This document shows, piece after piece, positions 25,346 to 33,233 of a stretch of DNA of 36,786 nucleotides. Source of the DNA: an uncultured Woeseiaceae bacterium (GTDB taxonomy: Bacteria > Pseudomonadota > Gammaproteobacteria > Steroidobacterales > Woeseiaceae); contig CALZMR010000002.1 of assembly GCA_945788575.1 (NCBI GenBank), forward strand, positions 1-36,786, given 5' to 3'. The position numbers and the translations under genes were made by a program. Each line of letters begins with the position of its first letter. Position 1 is the first letter of the stretch. The notes under the pieces were generated by a model. It was not told the DNA's origin. It worked only from the letters and a program-made list of their open reading frames with translations, and ran no database searches.

Positions 25346-26617
25346 ATGAGCATTACGATCAGACAACAGTTGGCGCGTGCAGTGCTTGCAGTCGCAGCGC
25401 TTGCAGCGTCGCTCACCGGCTGTGACGTGCAGACCTATGATGACGCGGTTGCGTCCATCAACAGCCCGTCGCCACCGCCACCGCCGCCGCCGCCTCCGCC
25501 GCCGCCTCCGCCACCTCCGCCGCCGCCACCCCCGCCGGCGGGCTTCGGTCCGACATTCTCAGAGATTCTGGCTGCTGTGTATACGCCGACCTGCGCGACG
25601 GCAGGGTGTCACGCCGGAGGTGCGCCCCCGGCGGCGCTCAACCTCGAGGCGGCGAACAGCTACGCGATGTTGGTAGGAATCGCGAGTTCGCAGGACATGG
25701 GCATATTACGAGTGAATCCCGGTAACCCGAATGCGAGTTATCTGATACAGAAACTTGAAGGCACAGCGGGCGGCCAGCAGATGCCGCCGACGGGCAATCC
25801 GCTCGCGCAGGCCGAGATCGACGTCATCCGCCAATGGATAACGGACGGTGCGCTCGACGATACTGCACCACCACCATCGAACCCCATCCGTGTTTCGTCG
25901 CTGTCGCCCGCGCCGGCCGCCAATCTGGACACGCCCCCAACTCAGATCGTTGCCGGTTTCGATCGCGACCTTGATGCTTCAACCGTCAATATGCTGACGT
26001 TCCTGTTTGAGGCGAGCGGGGGAGACGGCACGTTTGCAGACGGTAATGAAGTGCCGATCGACGGTACTGGCAGAATCGCTATCGGTGCCAACCCGGCAAG
26101 TGCAGTCTTCGACCTGCAGGGCGTCGCGCTGGCAGACGATACCTATCGCATCCGTCTGCTCGGTAACGGTGCCAACGTAATCATGGACCTAGATGCAAAT
26201 GCGCTCGACGGTGAGTACCTCGGCGGTTTGCCGTCAGGAAATGGTGCGGCTGGTGGTGATTTCACCGTGACCTTCACGATTACGACACCAGTCGTGCTCG
26301 GGCCGACGCTCGACCAGATCCAGGCGGTCGTTTTCACGCCCAACTGTTCCAGCTGTCATACGGGAGTCGGCGCAATACTGCCGGGTTCGATGAATCTCAG
26401 CGATGCGGATGCGAGCCTGGCGGCACTGGTCAACGTCGATAGTATCCAGGAGCCCGGCATCTTCCGCGTGGTTCCGACTGATCCCGACAACAGCTATCTG
26501 ATCGACAAGCTCGAAGGTACACATATGGTGGGCGGTATCATGCCGCCGACCGGCATGTTGCCGCAGGCGACGATCGACGAGATACGCCAATGGATCACCG
26601 ACGGCGCGCTGCGCTGA
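25346..26617 (+). CDS. Lipoprotein with two cytochrome c-like domains around an Ig-like domain and a polyproline stalk
   Basis: A 423-residue lipoprotein: the signal (about 1-26) ends in the lipobox LTGC. Residues 43-64 are 22 consecutive prolines, a rigid stalk. The first heme-binding-like domain (about 68-165) has CATAGCH, which is CX4CH rather than CXXCH. An Ig-like segment (about 180-310) follows, then a second similar domain (about 313-423) with a standard CSSCH. Each domain ends in a near-identical MPPTG...Q..ID.IRQWITDGAL motif, typical of cytochrome c-like domains where the Met is the distal ligand. The two domains are clearly duplicated. It is probably a periplasmic or surface redox protein, but one domain may not hold heme in the usual way. 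It is a single gene with a hairpin after it. Confidence 0.78.
   Translation: MSITIRQQLARAVLAVAALAASLTGCDVQTYDDAVASINSPSPPPPPPPPPPPPPPPPPPPPPPAGFGPTFSEILAAVYTPTCATAGCHAGGAPPAALNLEAANSYAMLVGIASSQDMGILRVNPGNPNASYLIQKLEGTAGGQQMPPTGNPLAQAEIDVIRQWITDGALDDTAPPPSNPIRVSSLSPAPAANLDTPPTQIVAGFDRDLDASTVNMLTFLFEASGGDGTFADGNEVPIDGTGRIAIGANPASAVFDLQGVALADDTYRIRLLGNGANVIMDLDANALDGEYLGGLPSGNGAAGGDFTVTFTITTPVVLGPTLDQIQAVVFTPNCSSCHTGVGAILPGSMNLSDADASLAALVNVDSIQEPGIFRVVPTDPDNSYLIDKLEGTHMVGGIMPPTGMLPQATIDEIRQWITDGALR
25472..25537 (+). repeat. Polyproline (CCN)22 tract
   Basis: 22 consecutive proline codons, mixed CCG, CCA, CCT and CCC, inside the lipoprotein gene. The mixed codon use argues that the tract is old or selected at protein level. 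Long proline runs need elongation factor P for efficient translation. Confidence 0.9.
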
Positions 26618-26653
26618 TCGACTGACAGATCCTCGATCCTCGACTCCGATTGA

Positions 26654-26683
26654 GGCCGTTTCCCGATTCTTCGGGGAACGGCC
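26654..26683 (+). terminator. Hairpin after the Pro-rich lipoprotein gene
   Basis: GGCCGTTTCCCGA (26654-26666) pairs with TCGGGGAACGGCC (26671-26683), a 13-bp stem with one T.G pair and a TTCT loop, 37 bases after the stop. No T-run follows, so it may stabilise the mRNA end or need Rho. Confidence 0.5.
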
Positions 26684-26687
26684 CAAC

Positions 26688-26716
26688 GGGACGTCGGCGC
26701 CCAGAACCGCTATGAT
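26688..26716 (+). promoter_or_regulatory. Candidate promoter of the amidohydrolase gene
   Basis: TATGAT at 26711-26716 matches five of six bases of the sigma-70 -10 box, with GGGACG 17 bases upstream as a weak -35. It lies 41 bases before the ATG. Confidence 0.3.
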
Positions 26717-26757
26717 GCGGGCGGTCAGAAGAATAAGAATCCGCATAAGGGGGCGCC

Positions 26758-28383
26758 ATGATTTCACGGCAGCGGCGATGCATCGCGCGTCGAATCTTCC
26801 TCGGACTATTGCTCCTCGGTTGGGCATCGATCGGCGTCGCACAGGATGAGGCACCCTCGATGGTTCCGGCTCCGGACCGAGCCGAAGGCGAGGGTCCCTT
26901 TGATCGCCTGATTATTCGCGGAGCCACTTTGATAGACGGCACTGGCGCGCCGCCGATCGGTCCCGTGGATATCGTCATCGAGGACAATAGAATAGTCGCC
27001 GTCCAATCGGTCGGCTATCCCGGCCTGCCGATCGATGAGGATCGCAGGCCGACAGATGCGACCTACGAGATCGACGCGCACGGTGCCTACGTCATGCCCG
27101 GCATTGTCGATATGCACACGCACACGGGCGGCGCGACCAAAGCGCCCGAAGCCGAGTACACCTACAAGCTCTGGCTCGCGCACGGCATCACGACGGTGCG
27201 CGGCGTGCCGCATGGCAACCTCGAATTCGCGCTCTCGGAACGTGAGCGCAGCGCGAACAACGAGATCACCGCGCCTCGCATGTTTTCGTATCACCGCATG
27301 GGCTCCGGTGAGCGTTACGACGACGTCGACATTCTGACGCCGGACGATGCACGTGAGTGGGTGCGTTATGCGGCACGGCAAGGCGTCGACGGATTGAAGC
27401 TCGGCGCACACCGTCCTGCGATCATGGAAGCCCTGATCGACGAAGCAGAGCAGCTCGGTCTCGGAACGGTCGCCCATCTCGGACAGATGGGCGTTGCGCA
27501 AATGAACGCACAGGATGCCGCGCGTTTGGGTCTGGATACGCTTACCCACTACTACGGCCTGTTCGAGGCGATGTACGAGGACCATGACGTCCAGCCGTGG
27601 CCGGCGGATATGAACTACAACAATGAACAGCATCGTTTCGGTCAGGTCGCACGGCAATGGAGTCTGATCGCCGGAAGAGACTCAGATACGTGGAATGCAT
27701 TGCTCGACGAGTTCCTGCAACTTGGATTCACGCTGGATCCGACATTCAACATTTACTCGGCCGGTCGCGACGTCATGCGTGCTCGAAACGCAGACTGGCA
27801 CGACACCTACACGTTGCCGACGCAATGGGACTTCTACACACCCAATCGTGAGAGTCATGGTGCGTACTGGTTCTATTGGACGACCGCGGACGAGGTCGCC
27901 TGGAAGAACTTCTTCCGTGTGTGGATGCAGTTCGTAAACGACTACAAGAACCGTGGTGGTCGCGTGACCGTCGGTTCCGACTCGGGCTTCATCTATCAGC
28001 TCTATGGTTTCGGTACGATCCTCGAAATGGAGTTACTTCAGGAAGCCGGGTTCCACCCGCTCGAGGTGATCCGCTCGGCGACGATGTACGGTGCACAGAC
28101 GCTGTTCGAGCCGCGCGGTGAGGAGATCGAGTTCGGCGTCGTGCGGCCGGGTTTGCTCGCCGACCTCATTATTGTTGACGAGAACCCGCTCGAGAATCTG
28201 CAGGTGCTGTATGGCACGGGCGCGGTACGCCTCAATGACGAAACCGGCGAACCTGGCCGGGTCGGCGGCGTGAGAATCACGATCAAGGACGGCATCGTCT
28301 ACGATGCGCGGCAACTGCTTGCCGACGTGGCGGCGATGGTCGAAGAACAAAAGGCGGAACTCGGCGACCTCGCCGAATACTGA
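26758..28383 (+). CDS. Exported amidohydrolase-superfamily protein
   Basis: A 541-residue protein with a signal peptide (about 1-28, ending SIGVA). The metal-dependent amidohydrolase fold begins with an N-terminal beta-sandwich strand (LIIRGATLIDGTGAPPIGPVDIVIEDNRI). The metal motif MPGIVDMHTHTGG follows (His120, His122), then GLKLGAH (with the Lys often carbamylated), GTVAHLGQMG and GSDSGF, the usual Asp of the last strand. The C-terminal LADLIIVDENPLENLQVL is typical of the imidazolonepropionase/Xaa-Pro dipeptidase-like branch. Exported members of this group often hydrolyse N-acyl or proline-containing dipeptides, but the substrate here cannot be set. AGGGGG lies 6 bases upstream of the ATG. 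Confidence 0.88.
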   Translation: MISRQRRCIARRIFLGLLLLGWASIGVAQDEAPSMVPAPDRAEGEGPFDRLIIRGATLIDGTGAPPIGPVDIVIEDNRIVAVQSVGYPGLPIDEDRRPTDATYEIDAHGAYVMPGIVDMHTHTGGATKAPEAEYTYKLWLAHGITTVRGVPHGNLEFALSERERSANNEITAPRMFSYHRMGSGERYDDVDILTPDDAREWVRYAARQGVDGLKLGAHRPAIMEALIDEAEQLGLGTVAHLGQMGVAQMNAQDAARLGLDTLTHYYGLFEAMYEDHDVQPWPADMNYNNEQHRFGQVARQWSLIAGRDSDTWNALLDEFLQLGFTLDPTFNIYSAGRDVMRARNADWHDTYTLPTQWDFYTPNRESHGAYWFYWTTADEVAWKNFFRVWMQFVNDYKNRGGRVTVGSDSGFIYQLYGFGTILEMELLQEAGFHPLEVIRSATMYGAQTLFEPRGEEIEFGVVRPGLLADLIIVDENPLENLQVLYGTGAVRLNDETGEPGRVGGVRITIKDGIVYDARQLLADVAAMVEEQKAELGDLAEY

Positions 28384-28506
28384 CGCACACGCTGTCGGCG
28401 CCTGGAGCGAAGCAGCGAAGTGATTGTGAGAAGATACGGCATTCGGCGCGCCATTCACGACGGCCAGACCGAATCAGAATAAAGAAACAGAACAAAGAGG
28501 TGACTT

Positions 28507-30012
28507 ATGGCGGGTGGTTCGGGATCAGGTGAGCAATGGTCGTCTCGCTGGGCGTTTTTGCTTGCGGCAGTCGGCTTTGCCGTGGGTATGGGCAACATCT
28601 GGCGGTTTCCGTATCAGCTCGGTGAGAATGGCGGCAGCGCATTCCTGATCATCTATCTTGCCTGTGCTTTCGCGATTGGACTGCCGCTGCTCATCACCGA
28701 GATTTCAATGGGACGGCGGGGCGGCGCGAGTGCGTCGCAGAGCGTGATCAATGTCGCGCAGGAGTCCGGGCGCAGTAGCCGATGGGGATTCATCGGCAAC
28801 CTCGGAATATTCTGCGCGTTCATCATTCTCTCCTACTACACCGTGCTGTCGGGCTGGACACTCGACTATTTCGTGAAGGCCGCGTCGGGTGCGTTCGACG
28901 AGGTCGATCGTGCGGCAACCGAGAGTATGTTCTCGGGCCTGCTCGCCAATCCCTGGCTGTTGATGTTCTGGAATACGATCGTGCACTTGCTGATTATCCT
29001 GGTGATCAGAAACGGTGTGCAGTCCGGCATTGAGAGGGCCGTGAAGATACTGATGCCGGCCCTGTTCGGCGCGATAATCATCATGGTCTTGTACGGCGTC
29101 GTGGCTGGCGACATGGCGCAAACGCTGCGCTTCCTGTTGGAGCCGGACTTCTCGAAGATCACTCCGGGTATTGTCATGGCCGCGATTGGCCAGGCTTTCT
29201 TCTCGATCGGTATCGGCATGGGCTCGCTGATCGTATTCGGCGCCTACATGCCGAAGGATTTCTCGATTCCCCGCTCGTCGACGGCAGTGATCGCCATGGA
29301 CACCGGCGTCGCCGTGCTGGCAGGATTCGCGATCTTCCCGCTCGTCTTCAAGTATGGACTCGACCCCGAAGGCGGAGCCGGTCTGATCTTCGAGACCCTG
29401 CCGTTAGCCTTCGGCCAGATGCCCGGCGGCCAGATCTTCGGCTCGATATTCTTCGTACTGTTGATATCGGCCGCACTGTCATCCTGCATCGGGTTGGCTG
29501 AAGGATGCGTGAACTGGGTCGATGAGCACCTCAATATTCCGCGGAAGAAAGGCGTTCTCTACATCGCCGGAGCCGCATGGATACTCGGTATCGCGTCGAT
29601 TCTTGGCTTCTCGACGTGGTCGGGCGTCAGCCCGCTGGATTTCATCCCGTCTTACGAGGGCCTCGACATCTTCGACACGTTCGACACGCTTGCCGCGAAC
29701 AACCTGTTGCTGATTGGTGGCACGCTGTCGGCAATATTTTTCGGTTGGCGTGTGCCGAAAGCGCTCAAGCTCGACGAGATGGGGGTCGAAGACAGCCTGT
29801 TCTTCGCATTCTGGCGCTTCACGATCCGCTTCGTCATCCCGCCAGTACTCGTGCTGGCACTGGTGCTCGGTATCAGCGAAGCCGGTCCGGAACCCGACGA
29901 TGAGGCGCCGGTTCCTGCTCAGGAGGCCGTCGAGCAAGCGCCATCAGTCGACGACGAAGCGACCGCCCTTCATTACGAAATCGACATACTCATCGAGGAA
30001 GTAGCTGGCTAA
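28507..30012 (+). CDS. Sodium-dependent neurotransmitter:sodium symporter (SNF) family transporter
   Basis: A 501-residue membrane protein with about 11-12 helices. The signature GMGNIWRFPYQLGENGGSAFLIIYL in helix 1 carries the unwound Na+/substrate site of LeuT-fold transporters. NSS bacterial members take up amino acids with Na+, consistent with a marine habitat. The C-terminal tail is hydrophilic and acidic (PEPDDEAPVPAQEAVEQAPS). AAAGAGGTG lies 4 bases upstream of the ATG. It follows the amidohydrolase by about 120 bases on the same strand; the two could serve uptake and degradation of the same peptides, which is inference. It ends 29 bases before the convergent respiratory operon. Confidence 0.93.
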   Translation: MAGGSGSGEQWSSRWAFLLAAVGFAVGMGNIWRFPYQLGENGGSAFLIIYLACAFAIGLPLLITEISMGRRGGASASQSVINVAQESGRSSRWGFIGNLGIFCAFIILSYYTVLSGWTLDYFVKAASGAFDEVDRAATESMFSGLLANPWLLMFWNTIVHLLIILVIRNGVQSGIERAVKILMPALFGAIIIMVLYGVVAGDMAQTLRFLLEPDFSKITPGIVMAAIGQAFFSIGIGMGSLIVFGAYMPKDFSIPRSSTAVIAMDTGVAVLAGFAIFPLVFKYGLDPEGGAGLIFETLPLAFGQMPGGQIFGSIFFVLLISAALSSCIGLAEGCVNWVDEHLNIPRKKGVLYIAGAAWILGIASILGFSTWSGVSPLDFIPSYEGLDIFDTFDTLAANNLLLIGGTLSAIFFGWRVPKALKLDEMGVEDSLFFAFWRFTIRFVIPPVLVLALVLGISEAGPEPDDEAPVPAQEAVEQAPSVDDEATALHYEIDILIEEVAG

Positions 30013-30041
30013 GCGATCGGCAGCGATACCGCGCTGGGACG

Positions 30042-30455
30042 TCAGGATTCTTCGGCCGTGGGATGCGGGAGCATGCTGTGGAGCCGAGCATCGTGCGTGC
30101 TGAAGTGTTCGTTGAACCAGCGGCGCATATCCTGTGACAGGCGAGCTTCGTCGAACCAGCCGTCCGCTTCGATCTCGTCCATGATGTCGCGCAGATCGTC
30201 GAGCAAAGCCTCGTGGTCCTGCTTGTGTTCGTTGAACGCGGGATATCGGTGTTCGCGCATGTGTTTTTCCTCGAGCGCGAAATGGGACGCGATCTGCGCG
30301 TAGATCTCGCCAAGCGTCTCCAGCACGGCCGCCGTACTGGAACTCTCACGCATCGTGTCATGAAGGCTGTTGATCAGTTCGATCAGTTCGCGGTGTTCAT
30401 GGTCGACCGAAGCGATGCCGAGGCTGAACTCTTCCTGCCATTCGATCAGTTTCAT
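30042..30455 (-). CDS. Bacteriohemerythrin
   Basis: A 137-residue four-helix di-iron protein. All ligands of the diiron site are present at the canonical spacing: His21, His58, Glu62, His77, His81, His117 and Asp122. It opens with the family-typical EWQEEFSLGIASVDHEH. Hemerythrins bind O2 reversibly and several also bind or protect against NO. Its start overlaps the stop of the preceding gene (ATGA), so it is the last gene of the heme-copper operon and co-translated with it. A stand-alone cytosolic protein, possibly handing O2 or NO to, or buffering it for, the membrane enzyme; that role is inferred. Confidence 0.93.
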   Translation of the reverse strand: MKLIEWQEEFSLGIASVDHEHRELIELINSLHDTMRESSSTAAVLETLGEIYAQIASHFALEEKHMREHRYPAFNEHKQDHEALLDDLRDIMDEIEADGWFDEARLSQDMRRWFNEHFSTHDARLHSMLPHPTAEES

Positions 30456-30949
30456 CGGAAGCGAAACTCCGTGCCGTCGAACGTGATTGTAAAGTACCGC
30501 CCGGCCGCCAGCACGACGTCGTCAGAACGCACGTAGTCCCATTGCGTCGTGTCTTTGCCGTCTCTCAGCCTGACGGTGATGGAGTGAGTGCCCGGTTCGA
30601 TTTCGAATCGCTCATAGACCGAGGCCGGCCCGTCGTCCCAGAGCCCGGACGGCTGCGCGACGATGTCGATCACCGTCATGCCATCGACGTCCAGCTGAAG
30701 TCGGAGCGGTATACGCTGACGCTCGCAGTGTGCCGGTTGCCGGATGTCCGGCGGCAACGCCGCGACTTCCGCTGGCGTTAGTCTGACGCAGGGCTCGACT
30801 CGTTCTGCAGCGTGATCGAGGGACAATTTGAGCACCGCCATGTCGGCCGATCCATAGTGGTAGACCGGCGACGCCGATAGGTATCCGATTGCCACGGCGA
30901 AGACCGCATAGGCGGCGACAGCGACCGCTAAACGCAGGCCCCTAATCAT
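30452..30949 (-). CDS. Membrane-anchored periplasmic protein of unknown function
   Basis: A 165-residue protein with one N-terminal membrane helix (about 5-25, LRLAVAVAAYAVFAVAIGYL) and a beta-rich outer domain. Cysteines in EPCVRL and AHCERQ could form a disulfide. FEIEPGTHSITVRLRDGKD and AAGRYFTITFDG suggest an Ig-like or FixH-like sandwich. I do not recognise a named family. The start at 30949 overlaps the stop of the cytochrome b fusion gene by 8 bases, and the stop overlaps the hemerythrin start by 4. Its position suggests an accessory or assembly factor of the oxidase-like complex. Confidence 0.7.
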   Translation of the reverse strand: MIRGLRLAVAVAAYAVFAVAIGYLSASPVYHYGSADMAVLKLSLDHAAERVEPCVRLTPAEVAALPPDIRQPAHCERQRIPLRLQLDVDGMTVIDIVAQPSGLWDDGPASVYERFEIEPGTHSITVRLRDGKDTTQWDYVRSDDVVLAAGRYFTITFDGTEFRFR

Positions 30950-32462
30950 CTTCGCTACCGTCAACGGTTGGAAGCGATCGTCTGAATTCTGCGACCGCCG
31001 CTTGCGCGCGCGCCTCAGAGCCAGCCGGAAGCCAGCTCTCGGCCAGACGATCTGAAGGCACCCGTCTGCGCAAATACGGGTCCCGGCGCCTGGCAAGACG
31101 CTCACGCGTCCAGTCGCCGCCGAATCGGTAATAGCAATCGCCCTCGGCGCAGCCGGCGATCATTACGCCGTCCGCGATACCTCGCGACAACACGAAATCG
31201 ATAAACGGCGGCGGCAGCATGCCGACACAGGGTAGCGAAACGACGGCGGTCTCCGTGTCCGTAGCCGGAACCGCGGCCGTTTGCCGGCAGGCGAACACCA
31301 TCAGGCGCTGATTACCGGTTAGTTGCTGTCCAAGCTGCAGCACTTCGTCGCGCAGCTCCGAGATGTCGTGGTTCGGCAGCTGGATGCCCGGCTCGATCGG
31401 CTTCGCCCGCCGAAACGGCGTCGCCGTCGGGCATGCGCCTGCGCAGATGCCGCAACTCACGCACAGGCCGTCGTTCACGACGGCCTCGGTCTCGAAGGAC
31501 TTTCCGTCGCTGCGAGGCGCGAGCCGGATCGCGCTGTACGGGCAATCATCGACGCAGCGCCCGCAGCCGTTGCAGTTCTCGAGGCTTACGATGGCCGCCG
31601 GCCTGGGCGCTTGTGGCGGCATCCAGGGCAGCAGCATGAGCAGCAGAGCTCCACCGGCGACGATCACCCAAAGCCAGCCGCCAGGGATCACCTCGAGCAG
31701 CGGATACAGTGCGAGGTAGTACCAGTCCAGTCCCACAGTTACCGGTACGACGTCGAGGTCCGCCGGCCCCTGGCTGGTGGCGGGATAGACGATGGAGAGC
31801 AGTAGCGTCGCGAGTCCCGTACCAATCATCAGATTTCGCGTGGGATTCACGCGGGCTGCCGCATGCCGTTGAACGTGTACCCACATCAGCAGCAGCATAA
31901 ATAGCGGCACGAATATATGAATGAAGACCATCAGCGTGAAGAAACGGCCACCGAGCGTCGTACTGTTGAAAAAGTTGTTGGCGATAGGTTCGGAAAAGAC
32001 CGGCAGGGCATCCAGCCATTCACTCGTACTCACTGCAATGTACTGCGCAAGTTTGTCCCATACGAGCCAGTAACCGCTGATTCCGCAGATGTAGATGAAT
32101 GCCAATAATGGAACACCGGTGAGCCACGCGAAAAAGAGCTTGCCGCGGAAGCGATCCAGCGAATACTCGCGCAGCAGGTGTATCACTGCCACGACCACGA
32201 GTGCGTCCGACGTGTAACGGTGCAGGCTTCTCATGATGCCAGCGGCATACCACTGCTCGTTGGTCATGTATTCGACTGACGCGTAGGCATCGACGATGCC
32301 TGTATCGAAGAAGATATACAGGTAGACGCCGCTCGCGGCACAGATCCAATAGAAGAACCAGCCGAGTGCGCCGAGGTTTGTGATGGGATTGTCGCGCCGG
32401 CCGAAGCCCACGTCGAACACGGCCTCGGCACGCTCGAATACTCGCCGGAGCAGCACTTTCAC
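30942..32462 (-). CDS. Cytochrome b / two-[4Fe-4S] ferredoxin / MvhD-like fusion
   Basis: A 506-residue multidomain redox protein. Residues 30-280 are a cytochrome b-type membrane domain with His81/His95 and His182/His196, both pairs 14 residues apart as in cytochrome b6 bis-heme sites. Residues 296-346 hold two CxxCxxCxxxCP clusters (Cys297/300/303/307 and Cys334/337/340/344) for two [4Fe-4S] centres. Residues 385-480 resemble MvhD (hydrogenase iron-sulfur subunit), with Cys392, Cys412, Cys438 and Cys443 in AGCAEGDCYYRFGG. GTG 32462 was chosen: it overlaps the SCO1 stop (GTGA) and has GGAAG 8 bases upstream. ATG 32477, five codons earlier, lacks a ribosome site. This fusion in a heme-copper operon is unusual; it may move electrons between quinol and a cytosolic Fe-S partner. 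Confidence 0.85.
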   Translation of the reverse strand: MKVLLRRVFERAEAVFDVGFGRRDNPITNLGALGWFFYWICAASGVYLYIFFDTGIVDAYASVEYMTNEQWYAAGIMRSLHRYTSDALVVVAVIHLLREYSLDRFRGKLFFAWLTGVPLLAFIYICGISGYWLVWDKLAQYIAVSTSEWLDALPVFSEPIANNFFNSTTLGGRFFTLMVFIHIFVPLFMLLLMWVHVQRHAAARVNPTRNLMIGTGLATLLLSIVYPATSQGPADLDVVPVTVGLDWYYLALYPLLEVIPGGWLWVIVAGGALLLMLLPWMPPQAPRPAAIVSLENCNGCGRCVDDCPYSAIRLAPRSDGKSFETEAVVNDGLCVSCGICAGACPTATPFRRAKPIEPGIQLPNHDISELRDEVLQLGQQLTGNQRLMVFACRQTAAVPATDTETAVVSLPCVGMLPPPFIDFVLSRGIADGVMIAGCAEGDCYYRFGGDWTRERLARRRDPYLRRRVPSDRLAESWLPAGSEARAQAAVAEFRRSLPTVDGSEDD

Positions 32463-33226
32463 CGAGCGTGCTTCCATTCGCGCACGATAAATATGGCGAC
32501 TGCCCCCAGGGAAAGAATACCGACGAACAGCGTCATCAGAATCGAATAATCGAAGCGATAGCGATCGGAGTTCGGATCGTACACCGTACAGAACAGCCGG
32601 AACGTGTCCACCCAATGATCGATCAGACCTGCCTCTCCTCGCGTGTCGAACACCAGTTCCTTCAGTGGCTCGACGAGGGCCTGCGTTTCGATGTCGACAC
32701 CGTAGACCTGCCGATAGATGATGCCGTCGGCATCGATGATCGTCGTCTGGGCCAGATGATCGAAGCCCTTGGCGCTTGCGTAGAAACTGAATCCGAGCGC
32801 GTCACTGACGGCGTCGATCGACGGTCCGTCCCCTGCCAGAAAGATCCAGTTGTCGGCGTTGACGCCTTGCTGACGGGCATATTGCCGCATGCGATCCGGC
32901 GTATCGACCTGCCAGTCGAAGCCGATCGTAACTACGTTGAAGGCGTCCTCACCCAGTGCGTCCAGCCCGATGTCGACCGTGTCCGCAAGGTTGCGAGTAA
33001 TGAGCGGGCAGATGTGATGGCAGCTCGTGTAGATCATGCTCACGACAAGCGGCTTGCCGCGCAGACTGGACAGATCGAATGGCTGGCCGTCGATATCGCG
33101 GAATACATACTCCCCGAATTCCCGGCCGATCGCGGCCTGACTACTCGATAGTGCTTCGTCGCGATCGTACGCCGCGCCATCCGCGGCGACCGTGAGAAAA
33201 ATCAACAAGCCCGTGGCTAGCGCCAT
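32459..33226 (-). CDS. SCO1/SenC family copper chaperone
   Basis: A 255-residue protein. A signal peptide (about 1-19) leads to a thioredoxin-fold SCO domain with the copper-binding CxxxC at Cys69 and Cys73 (MIYTSCHHICPL) and His157 in FDHLAQTT. A C-terminal membrane helix (about 230-250, LMTLFVGILSLGAVAIFIV) is unusual for SCO1 proteins, which usually have only an N-terminal anchor. It probably loads copper into the CuA site of the adjacent subunit II. The start at 33226 is 7 bases after the heme O synthase stop. Longer frames with a 341-residue product run into the upstream gene and are not credible. Confidence 0.88.
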   Translation of the reverse strand: MALATGLLIFLTVAADGAAYDRDEALSSSQAAIGREFGEYVFRDIDGQPFDLSSLRGKPLVVSMIYTSCHHICPLITRNLADTVDIGLDALGEDAFNVVTIGFDWQVDTPDRMRQYARQQGVNADNWIFLAGDGPSIDAVSDALGFSFYASAKGFDHLAQTTIIDADGIIYRQVYGVDIETQALVEPLKELVFDTRGEAGLIDHWVDTFRLFCTVYDPNSDRYRFDYSILMTLFVGILSLGAVAIFIVREWKHAR

Positions 33227-33233
33227 TGTCGGT

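Noticed and set aside
26806-27657. A 283-codon minus-strand frame opposite the amidohydrolase
   Set aside because: Antisense shadow; the plus-strand frame carries the metal-binding motifs and a signal peptide.
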